64,000 bases of DNA from Methylobacter marinus A45. GTDB taxonomy: Bacteria; Pseudomonadota; Gammaproteobacteria; Methylococcales; Methylomonadaceae. Both the position numbers and the translations under genes were made by a program. Shown in pieces: positions 1 to 9,343 of the stretch (the stretch's first letter is position 1; each line of letters opens with the position of its first letter). The stretch is taken from NCBI RefSeq assembly GCF_000383855.1, contig NZ_KB912877.1:2716732-2780731 (forward strand), read 5' to 3'. Below the pieces are notes generated by a model. That model had not been told where the DNA came from and made no database searches. It saw nothing but the letters and a program-made list of their open reading frames with translations.

Positions 1-57
1 GGCCAGGAGCAGAGCACCCAGCGCGGAAAGTTTGAACAGGGTTTTTCGATTGGTCAT
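1..57 (-). CDS. Secreted protein, N-terminal fragment (cut by window edge)
   Basis: Only the first 19 codons are inside the window, reading MTNRKTLFKLSALGALLLA. A basic start followed by a hydrophobic stretch is typical of a Sec signal peptide. The start is supported by a purine-rich ribosome binding site (AAGAGGA) about seven bases upstream. The gene follows the secreted beta-propeller-like protein on the same strand, so the two may be co-transcribed. Function cannot be judged from this fragment. Confidence 0.6.
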   Translation of the reverse strand, partial: MTNRKTLFKLSALGALLLA

Positions 58-122
58 TGGAATGTCCTCTTGAAGAAAAGTGATGACTGAAACTTCGCAA
101 ACATCAAACTTCCGCCGCCGGT

Positions 123-1046
123 CTAAAAAGGTCCGGGCAGTTCCCATTCGCTGACTTCGCCTTTAGGCCCCTTGGCCGTCACCAGATACAGATGGCAGAT
201 GGACGGGTGATCGGTGCGATCCAGGCTCGGCCCGAACACCATGCCCTGGGGCGTGCCGATATTTAACCCGGAGAGATCCAGGCTGGCCGCCAGTTCGCCC
301 TCCAGCGTCAATTTGTACAGTTTCCGCCGCTCGGCGCTCAACGCATACAGATGGCCGTCCTCGGGATTGAAGGCGAGGCCGCGCAGATCCCCCAGTTCAC
401 CCGGCAGCGCGATCGGCGTCACCTCGGCGCCGGCAAATTCGCGTCCCGGTTTCGGCTGGATGCTGACCAGGCGGGGCCCGGCGCCATCCAGAACGAACAG
501 CCGGCCGGTGGCCGGTTCCAGCGTCATGCCCTGGGGATCGGCGATGCCGAAGCCCTGCGCGTCCAGGCGCTTGATTTTGTCGGGATTCATCCTATTGCGC
601 GCGCCCGCCTTGACCGCGATCAGCTCGCCGCCGTCGAGCAGGAACAGGCGCGACAGGCCGAAGCCGCTGGCGCCCTGGGACACGCTGTCGAAAGCCAGGT
701 TGATCGGGTCGGCGACCTCGATCGGCCGTTGCGGCATCCCGGCATTTTTACCCAGGCCCGGTTTTGGCGGCGCGACCAGGATGAGGCGGGCGGCGCCTGG
801 CCCCGGGTTGAGACTGAGCAGGGTATTGGCGCCGGGCGGGAAGCCGACGCCCGGAAAGCCCGGATGGCCGGCGCTGAAAAAATCCTCGTCGAATAAATCG
901 TCGGTGTCGACGACCCGGGTAAGCGTGAGCGTGTCGGCCGGACCGGCCGATACGGCTGAAGGGTTTCCCGCCCCGTAAATCAGCAGGGCGCTGAAAAAGA
1001 GCGCGGAAAACTTGGTTAAATAGGTTTTTGTCATGCCGTTATTCAT
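123..1046 (-). CDS. Secreted NHL/SMP-30-like beta-propeller protein
   Basis: The product is about 307 residues with a Sec-type signal peptide (hydrophobic run ending near VSAGPAD) and a body rich in repeats such as 'PQGMTLEPATGRLFVLD', 'LRGLAFNPEDGHLYALS' and 'PQGMVFGPSLD'. These are blades of an NHL/SMP-30-type beta-propeller. The start at 1046 is chosen because AGGAGG lies seven bases upstream; an in-frame ATG at 1067 lacks such a site. No catalytic residues can be named, so the role (extracytoplasmic binding or lactonase-like activity) is open. It is divergent from the polysaccharide locus that begins at 1471. Confidence 0.7.
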   Translation of the reverse strand: MNNGMTKTYLTKFSALFFSALLIYGAGNPSAVSAGPADTLTLTRVVDTDDLFDEDFFSAGHPGFPGVGFPPGANTLLSLNPGPGAARLILVAPPKPGLGKNAGMPQRPIEVADPINLAFDSVSQGASGFGLSRLFLLDGGELIAVKAGARNRMNPDKIKRLDAQGFGIADPQGMTLEPATGRLFVLDGAGPRLVSIQPKPGREFAGAEVTPIALPGELGDLRGLAFNPEDGHLYALSAERRKLYKLTLEGELAASLDLSGLNIGTPQGMVFGPSLDRTDHPSICHLYLVTAKGPKGEVSEWELPGPF

Positions 1047-1470
1047 TAGCCAGCCTCCTGGATACAAATATGTAGTTTGCTGTTGGGTCTTGGGTTACTA
1101 AAAAAAGAATTGCATGTGTCATCAATCACTGACGTTTTTTATGCAACTCATAACATGCTGGGTATTGACGTGGTTATGCCGGAGACAAGTCTAAAAAAAC
1201 GATACCGTAAATTTAATTCAAGATCTTCCGCATTGAATCGAATCTATCTCGTTTTCAGCCAGATCAGAATAGGTATGACTACTTAAGTATTCGAACCGAT
1301 TTTTATGCCCAGTTAGAGGCTGTAATATTTCTGTAACATTAACGATAAGTATCGGTGGCAATTTTTGGAATCAAGAGCTCTGCGATAGATGGTGCAAAAA
1401 AAACAATAATAAAAAAACAAAATTTTATGAAAGTTTATGCCTACAAATTTGTGAAGCTGGAGGGAATTTC
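1047..1470. other. AT-rich intergenic region upstream of the exopolysaccharide locus
   Basis: This 424-base gap separates the minus-strand secreted genes from the first exopolysaccharide gene. It probably holds divergent promoters. A 69-codon open frame at 1077-1286 has no family look or ribosome binding site and is not called. The gap contains one inverted copy of an element that recurs upstream of two other exopolysaccharide transcription units. Confidence 0.5.
1269..1285 (-). promoter_or_regulatory. Recurrent exopolysaccharide-locus element, copy 1
   Basis: On the minus strand this reads TAAGTAGTCATACCTAT. It matches, over its first 14 bases, elements at 6897 and 13625, which are also in long AT-rich gaps upstream of exopolysaccharide genes. 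This copy lies about 190 bases before the gene at 1471, in inverted orientation. Its role as a regulator site is inference from recurrence. Confidence 0.4.
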
Positions 1471-2925
1471 ATGCGAACCTTTGTTGCCAATCCTGCGAAT
1501 ATTTATGTGCCTCGGTCTAGCTTTTCCATTGTAACGGGCGTTGTTGCCGGTTTAATTGCATTGGGGGACTGCCTTATATTATTTGGCACGGGTACCACCA
1601 TTTATTTACTTTATCCGGGCTGGACCCCCGATCACAATCTGATGTACTTTCCGGCCATGGGCATCAATGCCTTGTTTACCTTGGCCTTGTTTTACTTTTC
1701 CGATTTATACAAGATTGACTCGATATTCGAAACGCGCAAGCAATTTCCAAAAATTATCATGCTCTGCACCATCTCGTTTCTGGTGTTGGTTGCCGCAGCG
1801 TTCGCGCTGAAGATTTCAACCGAGTTCTCCCGAACCTGGGCGTTCTATTGGCTTATTGCCGCCGTATGCGGGATTTATACAGGCCGATTGCTGGCGCGCC
1901 AGTTTCTGCTCAAATGGACGCAGACAGGCACATTGACTCGAAATGTTGCTGTCGTGGGTGCCGGTGAACAAGGAAATATGTTAGTCAGACTCTTGAAGGA
2001 ACAGCAGTATCCCTGGATCAAGGTTATCGGCGTATTTGATGACCGGACCGACCGCTTATCGGAAAGCATGGATGGCCAGCTGATGTCGGGCAATATCGAT
2101 AACCTGGTAGCGATGGCGCGGGTAAAGCGTATTGACGATATTATCGTCGCATTGCCCTGGGGTGCCGAGGCGCGCATATTGGCGATTCTGCACAAGCTTC
2201 AGGTATTGCCCGCGAACATCAGGCTGAGCCCCGATATTCTCGGCTTCAAGTTTCCTTACCACGACTACAGCTATTACAACGGCATCCCGACCTTGAACGT
2301 TTTCGACAAGCCGCTATCCGGCTGGGATTACATACTGAAAAGTATTGAAGACAAAGTGCTCACGATTTTCATACTCGTGCTGATAGCGCCCATCCTGATT
2401 ATTGTTTCGGTGCTGATCAAGCTGGACAGCCCAGGCCCCGTTCTGTTCCGCCAAAAGCGCTACGGATTTAACAATCAGCTGATCGAGGTGCTGAAATTCC
2501 GCACCATGTACATCGACAAGCAGGACAACAATGCCTCGCAGCTGACCACGAGGGATGATCCGCGCGTTACCCGGATCGGCCGGTTTCTGCGCCGGACCAG
2601 CCTGGATGAGTTGCCGCAGTTTTTTAATGTGCTGACCGGCGAAATGTCGATTGTCGGCCCAAGGCCTCACGCCACTGAGGCCAAGGCGGCGGGAATGCTT
2701 TATGAAAACGTGGTTTATCAGTACGCCAGCCGGCACAGGGTAAAGCCGGGCATCACGGGCTGGGCGCAGGTCAATGGCTGGCGCGGCGATACGGATACCG
2801 AGGAAAAAATCCTCAAGCGCGTGGAGCACGATATCGCCTATATCAATAACTGGTCGATTACACGCGATCTGAAGATTATTTTGAAAACGGTCCTGGTCGT
2901 GCTGATAGGCCAAAATGCCTATTAA
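1471..2925 (+). CDS. Undecaprenyl-phosphate glucose phosphotransferase (WcaJ/EpsB-like)
   Basis: This 484-residue inner-membrane enzyme probably starts repeat-unit synthesis by moving a hexose-1-phosphate, likely glucose, from the UDP-sugar to undecaprenyl phosphate. There are four or five membrane helices in residues 20-135, a nucleotide-binding-like middle domain around 160-240 ('VVGAGEQGNMLVRLL'), a further hydrophobic segment near 290-315, and the C-terminal catalytic domain with 'DSPGPVLFRQKRYG', 'KFRTM' and 'DELPQFFNVLTGEMS...GPRPH'. Length and order match the polyprenyl glycosylphosphotransferase family. GGAGG lies just before the ATG. It is the first gene of the locus. Glucose rather than galactose as substrate is inferred from the overall WcaJ-like form. 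Confidence 0.9.
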   Translation: MRTFVANPANIYVPRSSFSIVTGVVAGLIALGDCLILFGTGTTIYLLYPGWTPDHNLMYFPAMGINALFTLALFYFSDLYKIDSIFETRKQFPKIIMLCTISFLVLVAAAFALKISTEFSRTWAFYWLIAAVCGIYTGRLLARQFLLKWTQTGTLTRNVAVVGAGEQGNMLVRLLKEQQYPWIKVIGVFDDRTDRLSESMDGQLMSGNIDNLVAMARVKRIDDIIVALPWGAEARILAILHKLQVLPANIRLSPDILGFKFPYHDYSYYNGIPTLNVFDKPLSGWDYILKSIEDKVLTIFILVLIAPILIIVSVLIKLDSPGPVLFRQKRYGFNNQLIEVLKFRTMYIDKQDNNASQLTTRDDPRVTRIGRFLRRTSLDELPQFFNVLTGEMSIVGPRPHATEAKAAGMLYENVVYQYASRHRVKPGITGWAQVNGWRGDTDTEEKILKRVEHDIAYINNWSITRDLKIILKTVLVVLIGQNAY

Positions 2926-3023
2926 TGCGCCGGCGGACGAAGGGTCCATATGGGGGGCTTGATGGTTAGTCAACGGGCTCTTTACATTATAAATAACAAT
3001 AATATCAACGCTCGGTATGAATT

Positions 3024-4607
3024 ATGACCTACCTAGACGAAACAAACGATAACGTATCGGAAGCGCTTGACATGAAAGCCGAAAACACGGTTAAGACGGT
3101 TTTTTCGAAAGAGAATGTGAAGTTTGCGGACAGGCCGTCTGAAACTCCCATACTCAAGCTCGTTGACGAACTGTGCAAGACCCTGGCTCGAGAAAACATC
3201 TCCTATTGCCACTGGAAGAGCAATAATGCCCTGGACCGTTCGGCCAGCGGCGAGAATGACCTCGACCTGCTTATCGACCGGGCCGATGTGCAGCGCTTTA
3301 CCGAAATCCTGTATCGGCTTGATTTCAAGGAGGCGCGGCCTAAACCGGACAAGGAACTGCCCGGCGTCCTGAATTATTACGGACACGATACGGGTACCGG
3401 CCGGTTTGTGCACATCCATGCTCACTACCAGCTTATTCTGGGCGATGATGCCTCCAAGAACTATCGCCTGCCGATCGAGGGGGCCTATCTGGCATCCGCT
3501 GTTCAGGGCGAGCTGTTCAAAGTACCGGGCATCGAGTTCGAACTGATCGTGTTCGTGATCCGCATGATGCTGAAGCATTCAACCTGGGACGCCATGCTGA
3601 GCTTCCACGGCAGCCTGTCGAAGTCGGCGCGCCAAGAGCTGGACTACCTGATGGCTCGGGCCGATCGGCAGCGGATGCAGGAAAATTTGAGCCAGTATCT
3701 GCCTTTTCTGGATAGCGCCGTATTTGACCGGTGCCTGCAATCGCTGCAACCGGGCGCCTCGCTGATGTCCCGCTATAAAGCCGGAAAACAGCTGCACCGA
3801 CAGCTTCAGGCGCATGCCCGAAGTTCCAGGCTGTCGGATACCTGTCTGAAAATGTGGCATCGAGGCCTTTGGGGGACGCGTAAGTACCTGCTCAGACGGC
3901 CTACCAAAAAATACCTGATCCATGGCGGAGCCATTATCGCCCTGGTTGGCGGCGACGGCGCCGGCAAGTCCACGGCGGTCAATGAATTGCACGGATGGCT
4001 TTCGAAACGATTCGCCGCTAAAAAAATCCATTTGGGCAAGCCGCGCTGGGCATTGAGTACTTGGTTCATAAAAGGCGTATTAAAGATCGGGCGCAAGCTG
4101 GGGCTGTTCTCCAACCGTAAAGTCCCGGCTCAATCGCAGGGCGACGCGCAGTCGTTGGAACTGCCGGGCTATGGCTGGTTTTTATGGCATGTGGTTACAG
4201 CCCGCGACCGCTATCGTACCTATGCCCGGGCGCGGCGGCTTGCCACTAACGGCAGTCTGGTGATCTGCGACCGCTACCCCTTGCCGCAGATCAAGACCAT
4301 GGATGGGGCGCAAACGAGCCGGTTCCTGCAGGCCGGGAAAAACAAACCGCTGATCAACTTCCTGATCCAATGGGAAACGAAGTATTACCGGCACATTCTG
4401 CCGCCTGATTTGCTGATTGTCATGAAAGTGGACCCGGACATCGCCGTTCAACGGCGCGCCGATGAGGACGCCGACTGGATACGCGGCCGCAGTCAGGAAA
4501 TATGGGGCCTGGATTGGCAGGATGCGCCTGTACAGATTATGGATGCCGGGATGCCGCAAGCGCGGATGCTGGCAGAGCTGAAATCGCTGGTCTGGTCCAG
4601 GCTGTAG
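3024..4607 (+). CDS. Nucleotidyltransferase-like / thymidylate-kinase-like fusion protein
   Basis: This 527-residue protein has two recognisable parts. Residues about 55-130 carry 'ISYCHWKSNNAL' followed by 'GENDLDLLIDR', the acidic signature of minimal nucleotidyltransferase-fold proteins. Residues about 305-500 form a P-loop kinase related to thymidylate kinase, with Walker A 'GGDGAGKST' near 309-317, a 'ICDRYPLPQ' motif, and a basic lid-like stretch near the end. No membrane segments or signal peptide are visible. A paralogue with the same order lies at 14751, and lone P-loop kinases follow each of these regions. A role in phosphorylating or nucleotidylating a sugar or lipid intermediate is inference; no substrate can be named. 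The ribosome binding site is weak. Confidence 0.75.
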   Translation: MTYLDETNDNVSEALDMKAENTVKTVFSKENVKFADRPSETPILKLVDELCKTLARENISYCHWKSNNALDRSASGENDLDLLIDRADVQRFTEILYRLDFKEARPKPDKELPGVLNYYGHDTGTGRFVHIHAHYQLILGDDASKNYRLPIEGAYLASAVQGELFKVPGIEFELIVFVIRMMLKHSTWDAMLSFHGSLSKSARQELDYLMARADRQRMQENLSQYLPFLDSAVFDRCLQSLQPGASLMSRYKAGKQLHRQLQAHARSSRLSDTCLKMWHRGLWGTRKYLLRRPTKKYLIHGGAIIALVGGDGAGKSTAVNELHGWLSKRFAAKKIHLGKPRWALSTWFIKGVLKIGRKLGLFSNRKVPAQSQGDAQSLELPGYGWFLWHVVTARDRYRTYARARRLATNGSLVICDRYPLPQIKTMDGAQTSRFLQAGKNKPLINFLIQWETKYYRHILPPDLLIVMKVDPDIAVQRRADEDADWIRGRSQEIWGLDWQDAPVQIMDAGMPQARMLAELKSLVWSRL

Positions 4608-4615
4608 GTAGGGTC

Positions 4616-5329
4616 ATGTTGATTGACAGCAATGTCTCGAAACGTCCGCCCTTGATTGTTGAAGTAGTGGGGCCGGCGGGCGCGGGAAAAACCACGATCC
4701 TGTCGGCCCTTAACCGGCATCGGCAGTCTATTCGCCCGATTTACGGCTTTCGCCGCAAGCGTTACATCCCTTTCTATGCCGGTCATGCGCTTTTATTGCT
4801 GCCTTTTCTTATGCGCCGGGGCTTGGCGGGCAAATGGCCAGCCTGGCAAGAGATCAACAGAATGATTCGCCTGAAAGCGATGCATCCGATCGTGAAACGG
4901 CTTCTGGCTGAAGACGGTACGGTCACTGTGCTGGACCAGGGGCCGGTCTATACCTTGAGCGTTCTGGCCGGATTTGGTTCCGAGAGCACCAGGGACCCGG
5001 CCTTTATCAAGTGGTGGGAACAGGCGCTCAGGGCATGGGCGGATACGCTGGACTTGATTGTCTGGCTCGATGCGCCGGACAGCGTTCTGCTGGAGCGCAT
5101 TCACACGCGTGAAAAGCAGCACTGCGTCAAGGATAAATCAGACCGGGAGGCGATGGACTTTCTGATGCGGTTCCGAACCGTCTATAAACAAGTCATGGAT
5201 AAACTGGCCGCGGAGCATCAAGGCCCCGCCTTGCTTTGCTACGATACCAGCCAGCAGTCGCTGGCCCATATTGTAGGCGATACCCTGGCGGCATTGGATA
5301 TGAATACTGAAAACGGGGGAGGATCATGA
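4616..5329 (+). CDS. P-loop kinase-like protein of the exopolysaccharide locus
   Basis: The product is about 237 residues. Walker A 'GPAGAGKTT' lies at about 17-25, and 'TVLDQGPVYTL' and 'IVWLDAPDSVLLERI' resemble the acidic base and product-side motifs of nucleoside/thymidylate-type kinases; 'REKQHCVKDKSDREAM' looks like a lid. The start at 4616 is eight bases after the stop of the preceding gene and has GGTAGGG in front; an open frame continues upstream inside the previous gene but lacks a ribosome binding site. The tight spacing suggests co-translation with the fusion protein before it and functional partnership. The phosphorylated substrate is unknown. Confidence 0.7.
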   Translation: MLIDSNVSKRPPLIVEVVGPAGAGKTTILSALNRHRQSIRPIYGFRRKRYIPFYAGHALLLLPFLMRRGLAGKWPAWQEINRMIRLKAMHPIVKRLLAEDGTVTVLDQGPVYTLSVLAGFGSESTRDPAFIKWWEQALRAWADTLDLIVWLDAPDSVLLERIHTREKQHCVKDKSDREAMDFLMRFRTVYKQVMDKLAAEHQGPALLCYDTSQQSLAHIVGDTLAALDMNTENGGGS

Positions 5330-6720
5330 TGTTAAATGGCCGACGACAAAACCGGTTCGCGGCAATGGGCGGGCTGATCGTTATTTTGGCGGTTTTCATG
5401 GCCGGCTCCGGCGGCAGCCCGGCTCGGGCGGCGCGCGCCATACCGGCTTTCCCCGGCGCCGAAGGCTTCGGGGCCTACGCCATTGGCGGCCGTGGCGGGC
5501 GCGTGCTCGAAGTGACCAACTTGAACGACAGCGGTCCCGGCAGCCTGCGCGCGGCCCTGGAGGCCGCCGGGGCGAGGATCGTGGTTTTTCGCGTGTCGGG
5601 CACCATTGAACTGCTGTCCCGGATCAGGATAGAAAACCCGTTTGTCACGATTGCCGGGCAAACCGCGCCCGGCGGCGGCATCACCCTGAAGAACCACCCC
5701 TCCAATATCCGGTCGACGCTGGAGATCAGAACGCACGATGTGGTCGTGCGCCATATCCGCTCCCGGCCCGGACCCAGTGCCGAGCCTTCCGATACGGTCG
5801 ACGCGCTGACCATTTCCGCCGGACACAATATTATTGTCGATCATTGCTCGCTGTCCTGGGCCACGGACGAAGTCGTCAATACCTGGAACGATGTACACGA
5901 TATCACCATCCAATGGAGCATCATTTCCGAAGGCCTGCAAAAAAGCACGCATCCCAAAGGCAAACACAGCAAAGGCATGCTGCTGGGCAGCAACGGTGCC
6001 CAGCGCATCTCGGTGCATCATAACCTGTTCGCCCACAATTACGACCGCAATCCCGACGTTAATCTGGTCGGCGTGGTTGACGTGGTCAACAATGTTTTCT
6101 ACAACGCCGCGCGCTGGAGCGAAATCAAGGACAAATACGGGCAGGGGAACCAGCAAATCAACATCGTGAACAACTACTACAAGCCAGGGCCCAGCAGCGG
6201 CAATAAAGGCTACGAGGTTTTCTATTACAGCAATACGGGACGCCACCCTGAAGTCTATGTCAAGGGCAACATCGGTTTTCACCGGACCTCCGATGGCCAG
6301 CCGCAGGAAGTGATCGTGCGTGAGGACAGCCGCTGGATGATATCGAACAGCCGGTTTCAGGCGCCCCCGATCACCATGGTTTCGGCTGCCGAGGCCTTCG
6401 ATCTGGTTGTGGCGAATGCCGGCGCTACCGTGCCGATGCGCGATGCCATCGACCGGCGCATTGTTAAGGATGTCAGGCACGGGACCGGCAGGGTCATTAA
6501 CGATCCGTCAGAGGTCGGGGGCTGGCCTGAACTTGTTTCGGGGATTGCGCCCGCGGACAGCGATCATGACGGCATGCCTGATGAATGGGAGGACAGCCAC
6601 GGATTGAATAAACAGGATCCCGCCGATGGCGCCACCTATCGAAACGACTCCGGCGAAACCCACCTTGATGAGTATCTCAATGAGCTTGCCGCGATAAGAA
6701 ACGGAAGCACGCCATATTAA
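5326..6720 (+). CDS. Secreted pectate-lyase-like right-handed beta-helix protein
   Basis: The product is 464 residues with a hydrophobic signal sequence (about 12-35, cleavage near ARA). The mature start 'AIPAFPGAEGFGAYAIGGRGG' followed by 'VTNLNDSGPGSLRAAL' is the hallmark of family 1 pectate-lyase-type proteins, and 'VTIAGQTAPGGGIT', 'VVRHIRSRPG' and 'IIVDHCSLSWATDE' are beta-helix rungs. A calcium-loop-like 'DSDHDGMPDEWED' follows near the C terminus. GGGGGAGG precedes the start and the gene overlaps the previous stop by four bases. A lyase acting on the exported polysaccharide, for release or length control, is the likely role; the true substrate is unknown and pectin is unlikely. Confidence 0.8.
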   Translation: MMLNGRRQNRFAAMGGLIVILAVFMAGSGGSPARAARAIPAFPGAEGFGAYAIGGRGGRVLEVTNLNDSGPGSLRAALEAAGARIVVFRVSGTIELLSRIRIENPFVTIAGQTAPGGGITLKNHPSNIRSTLEIRTHDVVVRHIRSRPGPSAEPSDTVDALTISAGHNIIVDHCSLSWATDEVVNTWNDVHDITIQWSIISEGLQKSTHPKGKHSKGMLLGSNGAQRISVHHNLFAHNYDRNPDVNLVGVVDVVNNVFYNAARWSEIKDKYGQGNQQINIVNNYYKPGPSSGNKGYEVFYYSNTGRHPEVYVKGNIGFHRTSDGQPQEVIVREDSRWMISNSRFQAPPITMVSAAEAFDLVVANAGATVPMRDAIDRRIVKDVRHGTGRVINDPSEVGGWPELVSGIAPADSDHDGMPDEWEDSHGLNKQDPADGATYRNDSGETHLDEYLNELAAIRNGSTPY

Positions 6721-7091
6721 AATGATTTAATTATATTGAAGGTATTGAATATGTATTAAATAGAATTAAATATACGAAATTAATTAACTATATCGGCTGC
6801 GATATTGTCAGTGGGCTTTATAATCTATAAGTAGCCGCTGTCCAATATTATTGTATTATTGATTTTTGTGAAAATTTTATAGTTTTATTGGGTTGATAAG
6901 TAGTTATACCAATAGTATTAACTTTTGATCTAAAAATATAATTAAAGCATGCTAAAAGTATAGTTGATCAATATTAAATTATATATAACAGTGTTTATTT
7001 AATTAAATAAACCGTGAAGTGCCGGGAATGAAAATCAGCAACCAGGCATAAAGATTTTCTGATAAATCCATGACGTAAAGAGGAAGCAAGA
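6721..7091. other. Long AT-rich gap with putative promoter upstream of galE
   Basis: This 371-base gap is strikingly AT-rich compared with its flanks and has no credible gene. It holds copy 2 of the recurrent element at 6897-6917. It probably separates two transcription units of the exopolysaccharide locus. Confidence 0.5.
6897..6917 (+). promoter_or_regulatory. Recurrent exopolysaccharide-locus element, copy 2
   Basis: This copy starts TAAGTAGTTATACCAATAG and is followed by an AT-rich tail (AAAATATAATTAAA). The copy at 13625 matches at 20 of 21 positions, and its tail (AAAATATAATCAAA) also matches. Both sit 170-290 bases upstream of a start codon on the plus strand. This suggests a shared promoter or regulator site. 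Confidence 0.5.
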
Positions 7092-8120
7092 ATGAGCGCA
7101 TCAGTTCTGGTTGTAGGGGGGGCAGGATACATCGGGTCTCATATGACTAAACTATTAGTCAATGCCGGTTTAAACGTGACCGTTTTTGATAACCTCTTGC
7201 TGGGGCATCGCGACGCCGTCGTGACCGACTCGTTCGTTCAAGGGGATCTGTTAAACAAGGACGACCTGAGACAAGTGTTCCAGCACAGCAAGTTCGACGT
7301 GGTCATGCATTTCGCCGCCTTCGCCTATGTCGGCGAGTCGGTGGGCAATCCGCGCAAGTACTACCAGAACAATGTCGTGGGTACGCTGAATCTGCTCGAT
7401 GCCATGCTCGATGCCGGCCTGGATAAATTCGTCTTCTCCTCCAGCTGCGCGACCTACGGCATTCCCCAGGCAATACCGATTACCGAGGATCAACCTCAAA
7501 ATCCCATCAATCCCTACGGCAAAACCAAGCTGATGGTCGAGCAGATACTTGAGGATTATGCGCAGGCCTATCAGCTGAACAGTGTTTCCCTGCGTTATTT
7601 CAATGCCGCCGGATGCGATCCCGAAGGCGTGCTGGGCGAAAGGCATGATCCTGAAACCCATCTGATTCCGCTGGTTATCAATGAAGCGTTGCGCGTGCAG
7701 CAGGGCGGCCATCCGGACGATACCGAACTGTGCGTCTACGGCGACGACTTTGACACGCCGGACGGCACGTGCATTCGCGACTACATTCATGTCAACGACC
7801 TGGGGGCCGCGCATCAGGCGGCCATGGAAATGCTGATCCGGGGCGATATCACCGGCGCCCAAGCCTATAACCTCGGCAATGGCCAGGGTTTTTCCGTGAA
7901 ACAGGTCATTGAAGCATGCCGGCGCGTAACCGGCGTCGATATCCGCTACAAGGTCATTGAGCGGCGCGCGGGAGATCCGCCCCGCCTGATAGGCAGCGCC
8001 GCGAAAGCGCAAAGGCATCTGGGCTGGCGGCCCGGAATCACCAAGCTGGACGCGATTCTCGAAACCGCCTGGCGTTGGTTTAGCGCTAGGCAGAAGCGGG
8101 AGTTCAGGCCTCTTCGGTAG
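7092..8120 (+). CDS. galE: UDP-glucose 4-epimerase
   Basis: This 342-residue short-chain dehydrogenase interconverts UDP-glucose and UDP-galactose in the cytoplasm. The NAD-binding 'GGAGYIGSH' is at residues 8-16, followed by 'VFDNLLLGH', the catalytic serine region 'SSSCATYG' and the catalytic 'NPYGKTK'. '[14 protein letters not shown]' and '[13 protein letters not shown]' are GalE signatures. AGAGGAAG lies just before the ATG. It is probably the first gene of a transcription unit that continues into the UDP-glucuronate decarboxylase, and it supplies precursor to the repeat unit. Confidence 0.95.
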   Translation: MSASVLVVGGAGYIGSHMTKLLVNAGLNVTVFDNLLLGHRDAVVTDSFVQGDLLNKDDLRQVFQHSKFDVVMHFAAFAYVGESVGNPRKYYQNNVVGTLNLLDAMLDAGLDKFVFSSSCATYGIPQAIPITEDQPQNPINPYGKTKLMVEQILEDYAQAYQLNSVSLRYFNAAGCDPEGVLGERHDPETHLIPLVINEALRVQQGGHPDDTELCVYGDDFDTPDGTCIRDYIHVNDLGAAHQAAMEMLIRGDITGAQAYNLGNGQGFSVKQVIEACRRVTGVDIRYKVIERRAGDPPRLIGSAAKAQRHLGWRPGITKLDAILETAWRWFSARQKREFRPLR

Positions 8121-8170
8121 TCGCGTCGAATCTTTTTTCAACCTGGTACGTAATAGTCGGAAGAGTCATC

Positions 8171-9163
8171 ATGAATATAAAAGATCTAGTTCGAAAACGT
8201 GCGCTTGTTACTGGCGGGGCAGGATTTTTAGGTTCGCATCTATGCGAGCGCCTATTAACCGAAGGCTATGACGTGCTCTGCGTCGACAATTTTTATACCG
8301 GCAGTAAAAAGAATATCGCCCATCTGCTGGGCAGTCCGCATTTTGAGTTCATGCGCCACGACATTACTTTTCCCCTCTATGTCGAGGTCAACGAAATCTT
8401 CAATCTGGCTTGTCCGGCCTCGCCGATCCACTATCAGTTCGATCCGGTCCAGACCACCAAAACCAGCGTCCACGGCGCCATCAACATGCTCGGTCTGGCC
8501 AAGCGGGTCAAGGCCAAGATTCTCCAGGCCTCGACCAGCGAGGTTTATGGCGATCCCAAGGTTCACCCGCAACGCGAGGACTACTGGGGCCATTGCAACC
8601 CGATCGGCATTCGCGCCTGTTATGACGAGGGCAAGCGCTGCGCCGAAACGCTGTTCTTCGATTATCACCGGCAACACCATTTGCGCATTAAAGTGGCCCG
8701 TATTTTCAATACTTACGGCCCCCGTATGCATCCTTCCGACGGCCGGGTGGTCTCCAATTTCATCCTGCAGGCGCTCAAGCATGAGCCCATTACCGTGTAT
8801 GGCGACGGCAGCCAGACCCGCTCGTTCTGCTATGTCGATGACCTGATCGATGGCATGGTAAGGCTGATGAATACGCCGGACGAGTTGACCGGCCCCATCA
8901 ACCTCGGCAATCCCAATGAATTCACCATTGTGGAACTCGCGGAAAAGGTGATCGACCTGGTCGGCTCGAAATCGAAAATCATCTTCGAACCGCTGCCCAG
9001 CGACGATCCGATACAGCGCAAGCCGGATCTGACGCTTGCAAAGGCGCACCTGGACGACTGGACGCCGAAAATAGACACCAGCGAGGGGCTGAGAAAAACC
9101 ATTGAATACTTTGATGAATTATTGACCGGCGCCAATCAGTACGACCCTTATGGCGGCAGCTAG
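8171..9163 (+). CDS. UDP-glucuronate decarboxylase (UDP-xylose synthase)
   Basis: This 330-residue enzyme most likely converts UDP-glucuronate to UDP-xylose. '[17 protein letters not shown]' binds NAD. '[12 protein letters not shown]' with '[17 protein letters not shown]' and '[10 protein letters not shown]' are typical of the UXS family, and the catalytic '[10 protein letters not shown]' supplies Tyr and Lys. '[18 protein letters not shown]' is another family block. The usual 'YWGxVNPIGxRSCYDEGKR' appears here as '[19 protein letters not shown]', a slight variation. No UDP-glucose dehydrogenase is in the window, so UDP-glucuronate must come from elsewhere. The gene implies xylose in the polymer. 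Confidence 0.88.
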   Translation: MNIKDLVRKRALVTGGAGFLGSHLCERLLTEGYDVLCVDNFYTGSKKNIAHLLGSPHFEFMRHDITFPLYVEVNEIFNLACPASPIHYQFDPVQTTKTSVHGAINMLGLAKRVKAKILQASTSEVYGDPKVHPQREDYWGHCNPIGIRACYDEGKRCAETLFFDYHRQHHLRIKVARIFNTYGPRMHPSDGRVVSNFILQALKHEPITVYGDGSQTRSFCYVDDLIDGMVRLMNTPDELTGPINLGNPNEFTIVELAEKVIDLVGSKSKIIFEPLPSDDPIQRKPDLTLAKAHLDDWTPKIDTSEGLRKTIEYFDELLTGANQYDPYGGS

Positions 9164-9174
9164 CGGTATTTTTT

Positions 9175-9196
9175 TACGCTTGCAGCAGGAAGCGTA
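9175..9196 (+). terminator. Small hairpin after the UDP-xylose synthase gene
   Basis: TACGCTT and AAGCGTA form a 7-bp stem with an 8-base loop twelve bases after the stop codon. A run of T precedes rather than follows it, so it is a poor classical terminator for the plus strand. It may be a processing or partial termination site before the flippase gene. Confidence 0.3.
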
Positions 9197-9343
9197 GGGC
9201 GATCTTCGTTTTTATTGCTGAGTTTCAGGATGATTTCCCGCATTGCGTGTGGCCGGGCCTCGGATAAGGCGACGTTCATTGCATTCGAGACCCGGCGAAA
9301 GCCGCGATCGTCGGGAAAAATAAATAGATAAGGTCATTATTTC

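Noticed and set aside
1077-1286. 69-codon open frame upstream of the exopolysaccharide locus
   Set aside because: No ribosome binding site, no family look, low-complexity AT-rich region; more likely promoter DNA.
1340-1380. Possible sigma-54 promoter (TGGCA-like) before the gene at 1471
   Set aside because: The downstream GC element is not at the right distance; match judged as chance.
5332-6480. 382-codon open frame opposite the lyase-like gene
   Set aside because: Shadow frame; the plus strand reads a complete secreted beta-helix protein.
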